Source: Micromonospora halotolerans (lineage in GTDB: Bacteria; Actinomycetota; Actinomycetes; Mycobacteriales; Micromonosporaceae). From it: a stretch of 64,000 bases of DNA. Both the position numbers and the translations under genes were made by a program. The stretch is from contig NZ_CP134876.1 in NCBI RefSeq assembly GCF_032108445.1, positions 2,728,001 through 2,792,000 of the forward strand, in the 5' to 3' direction. How positions within the stretch are numbered: the stretch's first letter is position 1; every line of letters starts with the position of its first letter. This document shows positions 6,832 to 15,240 of the stretch, one piece after another. The notes below the pieces were generated by a model. That model was not told the origin of the DNA, ran no database searches, and saw only the letters and a list, made by a program, of their open reading frames with translations.

Positions 6832-9279
6832 TCAGCCGCGCGGTCGGCCCGGGCGGCCCCCGTTGGGCGGCGGGACCACCGGCCCGCCGGGGCCGGTGCC
6901 GGTGCCGGGCTTCGGCTGACCGCCGCCGGCGCTGACCTCGATGGTCACCACGCCGTCCTTGATGGTGCGCCCGTCCGGGCTGGTGCCGGCCGCGGTGCCC
7001 ACCGGACATTCCGACGGGGTCTTCTGGCTGGCGACCACCGGCTCGAAGCCGGCGCCGCGCAGCCGCGACTTGGCGGTGTCGATGGACTCGCACTTCACCC
7101 CGGGGATGGCGCGCTGGTCACCCTCGATGATCTTCCCGCTCGGCGGGGTGAAGTCGATCCGCTCCTTGCCGATCATGGCGGCGCGCAGCGTCTGGTAGAC
7201 CGCCGGGTTGATGCCCCACGGCACCTCGTTGTGCTTCATCCGCTGGTTGGTCTGCGGCCAGTCCGGGTCGGCCTCGATGCCGGCCACCGCGTACTGCTTG
7301 GTCATGGCGACCAGGGCGGAGGTCTTGTCCCCGTCGGTGGTACCGGACTTGCCGGCCACCGGGGCGTCGACGATGCCGCGGACGTTGCCCGCGGTGCCGT
7401 TCTTGCACTTCGAGGTCGAGGAGTGGTCACCCACCGGGCAGCGCGCGGCGTCCACGGCAGCCCGGGCCACCTGCGTGCTGATCCGCTGCTCGCAGTGCGG
7501 GTTGGCGATGTCCAGCTTCTCGCCGTCCGGGCCCCGGATCTCCTGCACCGGGATCGGCTCGCAGTATTTCCCGTCGGCCGCCAGGGTGGCGTACGCGTTG
7601 GCCAGCTCCAGCGGAGTGGTCTGCGAGACGCCCAGGGTGAACGCGCCCCACTGGTGCGCGGCGTCCTTGTTGGCGGCGAACTTGGCGTCGTTGGAGGCGC
7701 GGAAGGTGATGCCCAGCTTCTCGGCGGCCTTCACCACGTTCTCCGCGCCGACCCGCTGCTGGAGCTCGACGAAGAAGGTGTTGACCGAGGCGCCGAAGGC
7801 GCTCCAGATGGTGTGCACGCCCGCCATCGACTTCCCGGCGTTCTGCGGGCAGTAGAAGTGCGTGCCCGTGCAGGCGGCCGGGTTGCCCGAGTCGATGATG
7901 TATTCCGACTTGAACTGGTGCTGGGCGTTGATGGTGTAGCTGAGCGGGTAGCCCTTCTCCAGGGCCGCCACCACAGTGAAGATCTTGAAGGTCGAGCCGG
8001 CCTGGTAGCCGGTGATGCCGCCGCCGCCGGTGACCAGGGGGTTGACCGTGTTCGGGCGGTTGCCCCGGATCTTCTTCTTGGCCTTCTTCGGGTCGCTGGA
8101 GATCTTGTTCTGCGGGTGGTCCGGGTCGTCGAGCTTGAAGTTCCGGTTGACCGCGATGGCGCGGACCCGGCCGCTGCCCGGCTCGATGGCGGCCACCATC
8201 CGGGCGGCCGTGCTGCTCTCGCTCAGCTGGTTGCGGACCGCCTTGTCGGCGCCCTTCTGCGCCTGTACGTCGAGGGAGGTGACGATGGTGTAGCCACCGC
8301 TCTTCAGCCGCCGCTCCCGGTCGTAGGAGGTGGAGCCGAAGGTCTCCTGCTGGAGCCACCAGCGGTAGAAGTAGTCGCAGAAGAAGCCCCAGGACCGGGT
8401 GTTGGTGGCGACGCAGCCGTTCGGGGTGCGCTTCTTCGCCACCGTGAGCTTGATCTGCTTGGCCTGGTCGGCCTGCTCCTTCGTGATGGCGCCGATCTGC
8501 ACCATGTTGTCGATGACGTAGTTGCGCCGGTCCACCGCGTCCGGGTAGCCGGCCGGGGTGGTGGGGTCGAACGAGGTCGGCGCCTTCACCAGGCCGGCGA
8601 GCAACGCCGACTCCTGGATGTCGAGCTTGCTCGGCGGCTTGTTGAAGTAGACCTGGCTGGCGGCGTAGATGCCGTACGCGCCGTTGCCGAAGGCGGCGAT
8701 GTTCAGGTAGCGCTCCAGGATCTCGTCCTTGGAGAGCTCCTTGTCGATCTGGAGCGCGTAGCGCATCTCGCGCAGCTTGCGGGCGCTGGTGTCCTCGGTC
8801 GCGGCCACCACGTCGGCCGGGTGCGTCGCCGAGTAGGAGATGGCGAGCCGGACGTACTGCATGGTGAGCGTCGAGGCGCCCTGCCGCGAGTTCGTCCCGG
8901 ACTGGTTGTTGACGAAGGCCCGGGCCACACCGTTGAGGTCCACGCCGTTGTGCTTGTAGAAGTCGTGGTCCTCGGCCGCGATGATGGCCTTCTGCATGAG
9001 CGGCGAGATGTCCTTGAGCTTCACGTCGCGCCGGTTCTCGTCGTACATGGTGGCCAGCGGCGTCTTGCCGTCGGAGGCCAGCAGGTAGGTGATCTGCGGG
9101 GCCCGGGCCACCGTCAGTTCGGTGGGGAGCGCGCCGAAGGTCTCGGCTCCGGCCTTGGCGGCCAGTCCGGACATCGCCACCGCGGGGAAGGCCGCTGCAG
9201 CGACCACCACGCCGGCCAACAGGCCACAGATGAGTAGCGATGCGGCGTTGGTCAGCACGTTGTGGTCACGTTTCCGCAT
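6832..9279 (-). CDS. ponA2: Bifunctional penicillin-binding protein with PASTA domain
   Basis: A class A PBP (815 aa) that polymerises and cross-links peptidoglycan outside the membrane. After a short cytoplasmic start (RKRDHNVLTNAA) and one membrane helix, the GT51 domain shows the catalytic motif EDHDFYKHNG (about residues 104-113) and QGASTLTMQYVRL. The transpeptidase has STFK near 428, the SVN triad, and KSGTTD near 640. One PASTA domain follows (GVKCESIDTAKSRLRGAGFE) and then a Gly/Pro tail. ATG 9279 is preceded by GAGGTGA. It is divergent from a WhiB4 gene exactly as M. tuberculosis ponA2 (Rv3682) is from whiB4, which supports the ortholog name. Regulation probably acts through the structured 400-bp intergenic region. 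Confidence 0.93.
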   Translation of the reverse strand: MRKRDHNVLTNAASLLICGLLAGVVVAAAAFPAVAMSGLAAKAGAETFGALPTELTVARAPQITYLLASDGKTPLATMYDENRRDVKLKDISPLMQKAIIAAEDHDFYKHNGVDLNGVARAFVNNQSGTNSRQGASTLTMQYVRLAISYSATHPADVVAATEDTSARKLREMRYALQIDKELSKDEILERYLNIAAFGNGAYGIYAASQVYFNKPPSKLDIQESALLAGLVKAPTSFDPTTPAGYPDAVDRRNYVIDNMVQIGAITKEQADQAKQIKLTVAKKRTPNGCVATNTRSWGFFCDYFYRWWLQQETFGSTSYDRERRLKSGGYTIVTSLDVQAQKGADKAVRNQLSESSTAARMVAAIEPGSGRVRAIAVNRNFKLDDPDHPQNKISSDPKKAKKKIRGNRPNTVNPLVTGGGGITGYQAGSTFKIFTVVAALEKGYPLSYTINAQHQFKSEYIIDSGNPAACTGTHFYCPQNAGKSMAGVHTIWSAFGASVNTFFVELQQRVGAENVVKAAEKLGITFRASNDAKFAANKDAAHQWGAFTLGVSQTTPLELANAYATLAADGKYCEPIPVQEIRGPDGEKLDIANPHCEQRISTQVARAAVDAARCPVGDHSSTSKCKNGTAGNVRGIVDAPVAGKSGTTDGDKTSALVAMTKQYAVAGIEADPDWPQTNQRMKHNEVPWGINPAVYQTLRAAMIGKERIDFTPPSGKIIEGDQRAIPGVKCESIDTAKSRLRGAGFEPVVASQKTPSECPVGTAAGTSPDGRTIKDGVVTIEVSAGGGQPKPGTGTGPGGPVVPPPNGGRPGRPRG

Positions 9280-9681
9280 CCAGGTCACCTCGACAGGGTA
9301 CGCGAGTAGGGAACGAGGGGCGCGCGGGGAAGTTTCCCCATTTCCTGCGCGCGCCGGTCTCGTTGTGCTAAACGCACGAACCCCGGTGCGTGGTTGCGTG
9401 AAACCTGGCAGAAGTCTCCTCCGAACGGAGGAGTGGCGCAGCGTTTCCACCTACTCCGGCGGGGTAGACGGCGGGCGAAAGCCCGGGAAGCCGGGAGTGT
9501 CCGGAATGATGGATTTCGCCGACAACGTTGCGTAATCAGGCGACTACACAGCATGATGGTGGCGGCGACAGCAGCCACACGTCGTCCGCGCCGCCCTGGG
9601 GAGGCCGGCCCGGACGACCGGGGGGAATTCGACGGCTGGTCGCGCGAAGTCGGTAGGTACTGCAAGGGGGGACGTGTACAG
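9280..9681. promoter_or_regulatory. Structured intergenic region between divergent ponA2 and whiB4
   Basis: Four hundred bases without a credible gene. Visible structures are ggggaa-gt-ttcccc (9326-9339), flanked by gcgcg/cgcgc arms, and a perfect 8-bp inverted repeat ctcctccg-aa-cggaggag (9416-9433). Farther right come gcgggcgaaagcccg and ccgggaagccggg (9470-9500). A clear ribosome site AAGGGGGG (9664-9671) serves whiB4, and GAGGTGA serves ponA2. Both promoters must lie here. The hairpins could act in DNA or in either 5' leader; no known riboswitch was identified with confidence. Confidence 0.5.
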
Positions 9682-10002
9682 ATGGGCATGATCACTGACT
9701 GGCCGTCACTGGCGGCGTGTCAGAACGGGGACCCGGACGCGTTGTTCGTACAGGGCGCCGAACAGAACGTGGCGAAAAGGATCTGCCGGAGCTGCCCAGT
9801 TCGGTACGAGTGCCTGGCCGACGCGCTCGACAACCGGATCGAGTTCGGTGTGTGGGGTGGCATGACCGAACGCGAACGCCGGGCGCTGCTGCGGCGTCAT
9901 CCGCAGGTCACCAGCTGGCGCAAGATGTTCGAGGCGGCCATGAAGAAGAACGCCAAGGAGAAGGCCGGTCGGGACAAGGTCCTCGTGACCACGGCCAACT
10001 GA
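9682..10002 (+). CDS. whiB4: WhiB-family iron-sulfur regulator, WhiB4 type
   Basis: A 106-aa cytoplasmic [4Fe-4S] redox-sensing transcription factor. The four cluster cysteines are visible: one in LAACQNG and three in ICRSCPVRYEC. The WhiB hairpin EFGVWGGMTERERRALL follows, then a basic tail (KKNAKEKAGRDK) for DNA contact. LFVQGAEQNVAKRIC and ADALDNRIEFGVWGG closely match my memory of mycobacterial WhiB4, and the divergent ponA2 neighbour and downstream ArsA-like pair reproduce the Rv3679-Rv3682 locus. In mycobacteria WhiB4 responds to oxidative stress; the same role here is inferred. ATG 9682 has an AAGGGGGG site 10 bases upstream; ATG 9688 is an alternative. Confidence 0.93.
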   Translation: MGMITDWPSLAACQNGDPDALFVQGAEQNVAKRICRSCPVRYECLADALDNRIEFGVWGGMTERERRALLRRHPQVTSWRKMFEAAMKKNAKEKAGRDKVLVTTAN

Positions 10003-10020
10003 CCGACGCGCCGGTCGGTC
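10001..10020. terminator. Terminator-like hairpin after whiB4
   Basis: gaccgac (10001-10007) and gtcggtc (10014-10020) form a 7-bp stem with a 6-nt loop. It overlaps the whiB4 stop and lies between convergent genes. Confidence 0.55.
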
Positions 10021-10027
10021 GCGCCGC

Positions 10028-11179
10028 TCAGTGCCGGCTGATCGCCTCGCCGATCGTCCGCAGCCCGTCGACGTCGTGCACGTCGGCGGGCTGCGCCGTC
10101 ACCGACACCGCCGGCACCGCCGGGAACGCCTCGGTGAACCGGGCCGCCACCCGCTCCTCGCGGGCCGCCTGCTCGGCCAGCGTGGCGTGCGCCCGCAGCA
10201 CCTCGGCGGTGCGCTCGTGCCCGCCCGCACCCGCCAGCCGCTCCGCCGCGGCCAGACTGTCCGCCGCGGACAGGTCCGGCACCGCCGGCCGGTGCACCCG
10301 GTTGAGCACCAGGCCGGCGAGCGGCATCCGCTCGGCGCCCAGCCGGCCGGCGAAGTAGGCGGCCTCGCGGACCGCGTCCGGTTCCGGTGCCGCGACCAGC
10401 AGGAACGCCGTCTCGCGGGCCTGGAGGATCCGGTACGTCTGCTCGGCCCGCTGCCGGAACCCGCCGAACATCGAGTCCAGCGCGGCGACGAAGCCGGACA
10501 GGTCGGTGAGCAGCTGCGCGCCGATCACCTTCTGCACCACCTTCGAGAACATCCCGAAGCTGGCCGTCACCAGGCTGAACATGCTCCGTCCGCCGCTGCG
10601 GGCCGGGGCCAGCAGCAGCCGCAGCATCCGCCCGTCCAGGAAGCGGGAGAGCCGGGCCGGCGCGTCCAGGAAGTCCAGCGCCGAGCGCGACGGCGGGGTG
10701 TCCACCACGATGAGGTCCCACTCGCCCCGGGCGTGCAGCTGGCCCAGCTTTTCCATCGCCATGTATTCCTGCGTGCCGGCGAAGGTGGAGCTCATGGCCT
10801 GGTAGAAGGGGTTGGCGAAGATCTCCGCCGCCTTCGCCGGGTCGGTGTGCTGGAGCACCACGTCGTCGAAGGTGCGCTTCATGTCGAGCATCATGGCGTG
10901 CAACTGGCCGCCGCTGGACTCGACGTCGATGCCCTTGACCTGGCGTGGGGTGTTGTCCAGCTCGGTCAGGCCGAGCGACTGGGCCAGCCGGCGGGCCGGG
11001 TCGATGGTGAGCACCACCGTCCGCCGGCCGTGCTGTTCGGCCGCTCGCAGCGCCAGGGCCGCCGCGGTGGTCGTCTTGCCCACTCCGCCCGCCCCGCAGC
11101 AGACCACGATCCGCACGCCCGGATCGGCGAGGATCTGGTCGACGTCCAGCGGTGGCGCCGCGTCTTCGGAAGGCACCAA
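10028..11179 (-). CDS. ArsA/Get3-like ATPase, Rv3680-type subunit
   Basis: A P-loop ATPase of the SIMIBI class (about 383 aa). It has the deviant Walker A GAGGVGKTTTAAALALRAAE near residues 30-49, switch region VLTIDPARRLAQSLGL, and IVVDTPPSRSALDFLDAP as the signature following switch II. Despite the anion-transporter name, M. tuberculosis Rv3679-Rv3680 form a Get3-like pair and are not arsenic pumps. Here too the partner lies just upstream (11234-12208), 54 bp away in the same direction, so a heteromeric complex is expected. The start is TTG 11179 or GTG 11176; no strong ribosome site decides. It is convergent with whiB4. Confidence 0.88.
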   Translation of the reverse strand: MVPSEDAAPPLDVDQILADPGVRIVVCCGAGGVGKTTTAAALALRAAEQHGRRTVVLTIDPARRLAQSLGLTELDNTPRQVKGIDVESSGGQLHAMMLDMKRTFDDVVLQHTDPAKAAEIFANPFYQAMSSTFAGTQEYMAMEKLGQLHARGEWDLIVVDTPPSRSALDFLDAPARLSRFLDGRMLRLLLAPARSGGRSMFSLVTASFGMFSKVVQKVIGAQLLTDLSGFVAALDSMFGGFRQRAEQTYRILQARETAFLLVAAPEPDAVREAAYFAGRLGAERMPLAGLVLNRVHRPAVPDLSAADSLAAAERLAGAGGHERTAEVLRAHATLAEQAAREERVAARFTEAFPAVPAVSVTAQPADVHDVDGLRTIGEAISRH

Positions 11180-11233
11180 TCGAGCGTATCGGTCTCGAGG
11201 GTCTCTCTGCTCCGTGCCGGCCGCAGGTGTGAG

Positions 11234-12208
11234 TCAATCCGCCCGGACGAGCGTCTCGGCCAGCGCCTCCAGCCCCGCCCGGTCGACCCCGCCGGGCAGC
11301 AGCGGCAGCTCGGTCAGGGGCAGGCCCAGCTCCACCAGGTCGGCGCGGAGCGAATCCTCCAGCTCCCGGCGTACCTGCTGGTCACGGGCCTCGGCGGCGA
11401 GGCCGGCCACGGTCCCGGCGTCGGTCGGCAGGCCGGCGGCGGCCAGCCCGCGCTTGAGCTCGGCGGCGGTCACCGGGCGGTCGGCCGGCACCGGGGGCCG
11501 GGCCCCGTTGACGATCACCCGGCCGACCGGGAAGCCGAGCTTGGTCAGCTCGGCGATCGCGTCGACGGTCTCCTGGACCGGCATCTCCTCCAGCAGCGTG
11601 ACCACGTGCACCGCGGTCATCGGCGACCGGAGCAGCGCCGAGACCCCCTCGCTCTGGGTCTTGATCGGACCCACCTTGGCCAGCCGGGCGGTCTCCGCGG
11701 TGACGTTGAGGAAGCGGCCGATCCGCCCGGTCGGCGGCGCGTCCAGCACCACCGCGTCGTACGCCCGGCGTTGCCCGCTGGTCCGGGTGGTCGCCTCCTT
11801 GACCTTGCCGGTGAGCAGCACGTCCCGAAGGCCCGGGGCGATGGTGGTGGCGAAGTCGATGGCGCCCAGCTTGCGCAGCGCGCGGCCGGCCGCGCCGAGC
11901 TTGTAGAACATGTCCAGGTATTCGAGGAGCGCCTCCTCGGCGTCGACCGCCAGGGCACGCACCTCGCCGCCGCCCGGCGCGTCGGTCAGGTGCCGCTCCT
12001 CGTAGGGCAGCGGGTCGGTGCCGAAGAGCTGGGCGATGCCCTGCCGCCCCTCCACCTCGACCAGCAGGGTGCGCCGGCCGCCGGCGGCCAGCCCGAGGGC
12101 CAGCGCCGCCGCCACGCTGGTCTTGCCCGTGCCGCCCTTGCCGGTCACCACGTGCAGGCGGGCCGGCCATCTGCCGGCGGACTCGGCCGGCTGCTCAGTC
12201 GCTGCCAC
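11234..12208 (-). CDS. ArsA/Get3-like ATPase, Rv3679-type subunit
   Basis: A 324-aa SIMIBI ATPase starting at GTG 12208. The deviant Walker A VTGKGGTGKTSVAAALALGL (about residues 22-41) carries both signature lysines. LLVEVEGRQGIAQLFGTDPL follows and replaces the usual DPA of ArsA. The switch II region reads VVLDAPPTGRIGRFLNV. It is co-directional with the Rv3680-type gene and forms the expected asymmetric pair, in which one subunit has VEVEGRQ and the other TIDPARR. The role is probably membrane-protein or envelope homeostasis in the cytoplasm; this is inferred from the mycobacterial pair, and the client is unknown. Confidence 0.88.
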   Translation of the reverse strand: MAATEQPAESAGRWPARLHVVTGKGGTGKTSVAAALALGLAAGGRRTLLVEVEGRQGIAQLFGTDPLPYEERHLTDAPGGGEVRALAVDAEEALLEYLDMFYKLGAAGRALRKLGAIDFATTIAPGLRDVLLTGKVKEATTRTSGQRRAYDAVVLDAPPTGRIGRFLNVTAETARLAKVGPIKTQSEGVSALLRSPMTAVHVVTLLEEMPVQETVDAIAELTKLGFPVGRVIVNGARPPVPADRPVTAAELKRGLAAAGLPTDAGTVAGLAAEARDQQVRRELEDSLRADLVELGLPLTELPLLPGGVDRAGLEALAETLVRAD

Positions 12209-12234
12209 CCGTCGAGCCTATCCAGCCGTCGCGG

Positions 12235-12816
12235 TCAGGCGACCTCGCAGACCCACCAACCCGTCTTCCGCACCACCGTGAAGCGCAGCTCCTGGTCGGC
12301 CGTCTTCTCGTCGGCGGTGGTCATGGTGACCCTGGTGCTGACCGTGGCCCGGTCCCCGGTCTGGTTGTCCACCTTCGGGGTGGTCCAGCGGAACCGCGCG
12401 TTCTGGTACTGCCCGGCGTACTTCCGCACCTCGGCGACCTTGGCGGCGATCTTCTCGTCGTCGCGCGACGCCGAGCAGACGAAGGTGGCCGCCGCGCGGG
12501 CGTCCCGGTCCTTGTAGACCGCGGTGAGGAAGCCGTCCACGGCGACCGTCGGCTCCTTGGCGCCCTGGCCGTCCTCGGCCTGGCGCAGGGTGAGGAACGC
12601 GGCCGTGCCGCCACCGCCGCAGAGCAGGACCGCCGCGGCCAGCACGATCGAGGCGATCAGCAGGCCGCGCCGCTTCTTCGGAGCCGCCGGCTGCGGGTGC
12701 GGCGGGTAGCCGGGCGTGGCCGGGTCGCCGGGGGCCGGCGTGGCGCCGGCGGTCGGCTCCTGGTGGGCGGGACCTCCGGGCGAGCCGGCGGCGCCACCGA
12801 TGGGCGGTTGGGTCAT
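12235..12816 (-). CDS. Membrane-anchored protein with DUF4878-like external domain
   Basis: A 193-aa protein. Residues 1-48 are a Pro/Gly/Ala-rich cytoplasmic tail, ended by KKRRG and a membrane helix LLIASIVLAAAVLLCGGGG (about 52-70). The outer domain resembles the NTF2-like DUF4878 fold common in actinobacterial surface proteins: TVAVDGFLTAVYKDRDARAA, KVAEVRKYAGQYQNARFRW, and a C-terminal ELRFTVVRKTGWWVCEV strand pair. ATG 12816 is preceded by GGGGGAA and is preferred over a longer Arg-rich extension. It sits 26 bp upstream of the ATPase pair on the same strand and may be co-transcribed. The function is not known. Confidence 0.7.
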   Translation of the reverse strand: MTQPPIGGAAGSPGGPAHQEPTAGATPAPGDPATPGYPPHPQPAAPKKRRGLLIASIVLAAAVLLCGGGGTAAFLTLRQAEDGQGAKEPTVAVDGFLTAVYKDRDARAAATFVCSASRDDEKIAAKVAEVRKYAGQYQNARFRWTTPKVDNQTGDRATVSTRVTMTTADEKTADQELRFTVVRKTGWWVCEVA

Positions 12817-13120
12817 GTCGTTCCCCCGGGGTGCGGCGCGCCGACGCCGCCCCAGGCGACGGACACGTGATCGAGCGTGGCGGGCGAGCGCGGGCACTCA
12901 TCCAGACCGGAAGGGTAGCGGTCGGCGGACGGCTTGCCAGCCCCGCGTACGCCGCGCCGCGCCGCGCCGGACGTGAGCCCGCCGCCGCTTTCCCGATCGG
13001 GGATGTGTCGCATATGTGACTGGAGGTGACCGGGTGTGCGCGTCCCGTTGCCGGGACTCCCGGCAGGTCCTACGTTCGTCGCGACGCGGGGGGCCGGACC
13101 GGCGACGGGTTCCGAGCCGG

Positions 13121-13609
13121 ATGGTGGTGACGGTGAACAGGTATGAGGCCCGGAGGCAGCGGATGCGCGACGCGGAGAACATTCCCCGAGCCCAGTTCCC
13201 CGGCGAGCGGGCCGGACGGCCCGGCGACGCCGAGGGGCCCGGCGCGGGAGCGCCGTTCAACGAGCGGTCCTACCGCCCGCCCGCCGAGGTGGTGCGCACC
13301 CTGGGCCGGCCGGCCGGGCGGGGCCGCGAGGAGGAGGAGCCCGGCTACGTCATCCACCTGCCGGTCCGGGTCCCCGACCTGGCGGCGGCCACCGCGCTCG
13401 CCGGCACCGTGGCCACCTCGCTGGGCTTCCTCAGCGAGCTGGACGCCGGCGAGACCACCGTTTCCACGGCCGACGACCAGAACAACCGGCACCGGGTCTT
13501 CTGCGACCTCCTGCTGTCCGACCGCAGCCGCTGCCCCCAGCAGTACGAGCACGAGGGCCCCTGCGGCGAGCCCTCCGGTACGCCCGAGCAGCGTCCCGCG
13601 TCCCCGTAA
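13121..13609 (+). CDS. Hypothetical protein with C-terminal cysteine cluster
   Basis: About 162 aa from ATG 13121; GTG 13133 is an alternative and no ribosome site decides. The N-terminal half is basic and disordered (NRYEARRQRMRDAENIPRAQ). The C-terminal half is folded: GYVIHLPVRVPDLAAATALA, TVATSLGFLSELDAGETTVS, and a segment VFCDLLLSDRSRCPQQYEH with further Cys in HEGPCGEP. The three cysteines with a histidine could bind a metal. I do not recognise the family. It lies 62 bp upstream of the DUF4177 gene and probably precedes the conserved RidA-MBL run as a lineage-specific addition. Confidence 0.65.
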   Translation: MVVTVNRYEARRQRMRDAENIPRAQFPGERAGRPGDAEGPGAGAPFNERSYRPPAEVVRTLGRPAGRGREEEEPGYVIHLPVRVPDLAAATALAGTVATSLGFLSELDAGETTVSTADDQNNRHRVFCDLLLSDRSRCPQQYEHEGPCGEPSGTPEQRPASP

Positions 13610-13671
13610 CGGCGGCGGACCGTAGGCTGTGCCTGACCGCAGTCCATGTCAGGCAAGGGAGCCTTCACCCG

Positions 13672-13827
13672 ATGCAGAAGTGGGAATACGCCACGGTCCC
13701 GTTGCTGGTCCACGCGACCAAGCAGATCCTCGACAACTGGGGCGAGGACGGCTGGGAGCTGGTCTCCGTGGTACCCGGTCCGAACCCGGAGCAGCTCGTC
13801 GCCTACCTGAAGCGCCCGAAGGGCTGA
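13672..13827 (+). CDS. DUF4177 small protein (Rv3678A-like)
   Basis: A 51-aa protein: QKWEYATVPLLVHATKQILD, then NWGEDGWELVSVVPGPN and a C-terminal LVAYLKRPKG. This is the DUF4177 pattern (K-W-E-Y-x-V at the start, N-x-x-G-x-x-GWELV in the middle). The family has no known activity; many members sit beside RidA/MBL genes in actinobacteria, as here. ATG 13672 follows AAGGGAG about 13 bases upstream, a little farther than usual. It ends 5 bp before the RidA start, so translational coupling is likely. Confidence 0.88.
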   Translation: MQKWEYATVPLLVHATKQILDNWGEDGWELVSVVPGPNPEQLVAYLKRPKG

Positions 13828-13832
13828 CGGGC

Positions 13833-14294
13833 ATGAGCAACGGACCGCACGCGAAGCTCGCGGAACTCGGCCTGACCCTGCCCGAGGTGGCGTCGCCGCT
13901 GGCCAGCTACGTGCCGGCCGTCCAGTCCGGGCAGCACGTCTACGTCTCGGGCCAGCTCCCGATCGCCGAGGGCAAGCTGCTCGCCACCGGCAAGGTCGGC
14001 AACGGCGTCTCCGCCGAGCAGGCGAAGGACCTGGCGCAGCGGTGCGCGTTGAACGCGCTCGCCGCGGTCGACTCGCTGGTCGGGCTGGAGAACGTGGTCA
14101 AGATCGTCAAGCTGACCGGCTTCGTGGCCAGCGCGCCCGGCTTCACCGGCCAGCCCGGCGTGGTCAACGGCGCCTCCGAGCTGTTCGGCGCCGTCTTCGG
14201 CGAGGCCGGCCGGCACGCCCGCAGCGCGGTGGGCGTCGCCGAGCTGCCCCTGGACGCCCCCGTCGAGGTCGAGGTCATCGTCGAGGTCGCCTGA
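13833..14294 (+). CDS. RidA-family protein (Rv3678c-like)
   Basis: A 153-aa member of the RidA/YjgF/TdcF family. Canonical RidA hydrolyses reactive enamine/imine intermediates of amino-acid metabolism. Family features visible: SYVPAVQSGQHVYVSGQLPI near the N-terminus, the ALNALAAVDSLVGLENVVKI helix-strand unit, and the C-terminal HARSAVGVAELPLDAPVEVE, whose arginine corresponds to the substrate-carboxylate arginine. This longer subgroup, with an N-terminal AELGLTLPEV extension, differs from archetypal RidA, so enamine deaminase activity is likely but unproven. It is encoded between the DUF4177 and MBL genes in the same order as Rv3678A-Rv3678c-Rv3677c. Confidence 0.9.
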   Translation: MSNGPHAKLAELGLTLPEVASPLASYVPAVQSGQHVYVSGQLPIAEGKLLATGKVGNGVSAEQAKDLAQRCALNALAAVDSLVGLENVVKIVKLTGFVASAPGFTGQPGVVNGASELFGAVFGEAGRHARSAVGVAELPLDAPVEVEVIVEVA

Positions 14295-14303
14295 CGCCGC
14301 GTA

Positions 14304-14381
14304 CCCGTGATCTTGCCGGTGCCGGAGGGGCAGACGACCCGCAAGGGGACATAACTCCTGGCGGCACCGCAAGATCGCGGG
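14304..14381. repeat. Long-loop inverted repeat between ridA and the MBL gene
   Basis: cccgtgatcttgccggtgcc (14304-14323) and ggcaccgcaagatcgcggg (14363-14381) are complementary over about 17 pairs with one bulge, separated by 39 bases. The gcaagatcgcggg arm resembles an intergenic motif I associate with Micromonosporaceae genomes; this needs a genome-wide count. Confidence 0.45.
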
Positions 14382-14412
14382 CAGTGGCGGGCGGGGTCGT
14401 ACGATCGCTGCC

Positions 14413-15240
14413 ATGGGGCCTGTGACCGGAGCCGCAGGGGCGCTCGCGGACGAGCTGCCGGAGTGGGTGACGCTGGTGCGTGCCCCCAACCCGGGGCCGA
14501 TGACGCTCGACGGCACGAACACCTGGGTGCTGCGCGCCCCGGGCGCCGAGCACGCCGTGGTGGTCGACCCCGGCCCGGCCGACGAGGAGCACCTGGCCGC
14601 GCTCGCCGCGCACGGCCCGGTCGGTTTCGTGCTGATCACCCACGGGCACGCCGACCACACCGAGGGCGCGCCGCGGCTCAGTGAGCTGCTCGGCGGGGCG
14701 CCCGTCCTCGCCGTCGACCCGGCGCACACCGTCGGCGGCGCGCCGCTGACCCCGGACACTCCGCTCGACGCCGGCCTGGACATCCGCCTGCTCTCCACCC
14801 CCGGGCACACCGCCGACTCGGTCTGCTTCCTGGTCGGGCACGGCGACGAGCGGGTCGTGCTCACCGGCGACACCATCCTCGGGCGGGGCACCACCGTGGT
14901 CGCCCACCCGGACGGGCACCTCGGCGACTACCTTTCCAGCCTGGAGCTGCTCGCCACGTACCGGGGGATCCGGGCGTTGCCCGGGCACGGCCCGGCGCTG
15001 GCCGACTGCGGTGTGGCGGCCGAGTTCTACCTGGCCCACCGGCGGGCGCGCCTCGACCAGGTCCGCGCGGCGGTCGCCGCCGGCGCGACCACCGCGCCCG
15101 AGGTCGTCGAGCGCGTCTACGCGGACGTCGACCGGTCGCTGTGGTGGGCCGCCGAATGGTCGGTCCGGGCCCAGCTGGAGTACCTCGGGGTGAGCCCCCG
15201 GGAATCCGGCGCCGGGGGTACGGGGTTGGAGCTGCCGTGA
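14413..15240 (+). CDS. MBL-fold metallo-hydrolase (Rv3677c-like)
   Basis: A 275-aa metallo-beta-lactamase-fold hydrolase of the glyoxalase II/RNase-like branch. Metal ligands are in THGHADHTE (H-x-H-x-D-H, about residues 76-83), STPGHTADS, LTGDTILG and LPGHGPAL. The C-terminal region LAHRRARLDQVRAAV and WWAAEWSVRAQLEYL is the helical tail seen in LACTB2-like members. The substrate is unknown. ATG 14413 was chosen since homology begins at ELPEWVTLVRAPNPGPMTLD. Its stop overlaps the GTG of the large cyclase gene by 3 bases (GTGA), so the two are translationally coupled. That coupling is not part of the conserved mycobacterial order. Confidence 0.9.
   Translation: MGPVTGAAGALADELPEWVTLVRAPNPGPMTLDGTNTWVLRAPGAEHAVVVDPGPADEEHLAALAAHGPVGFVLITHGHADHTEGAPRLSELLGGAPVLAVDPAHTVGGAPLTPDTPLDAGLDIRLLSTPGHTADSVCFLVGHGDERVVLTGDTILGRGTTVVAHPDGHLGDYLSSLELLATYRGIRALPGHGPALADCGVAAEFYLAHRRARLDQVRAAVAAGATTAPEVVERVYADVDRSLWWAAEWSVRAQLEYLGVSPRESGAGGTGLELP

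Noticed and set aside
9370..9510. c-di-AMP (ydaO-type) or cobalamin riboswitch in the ponA2-whiB4 gap
   Set aside because: Short matches such as cctccgaac and gcccgggaagccgg occur, but the full conserved core and order of helices could not be recognised. A covariance-model search would decide.
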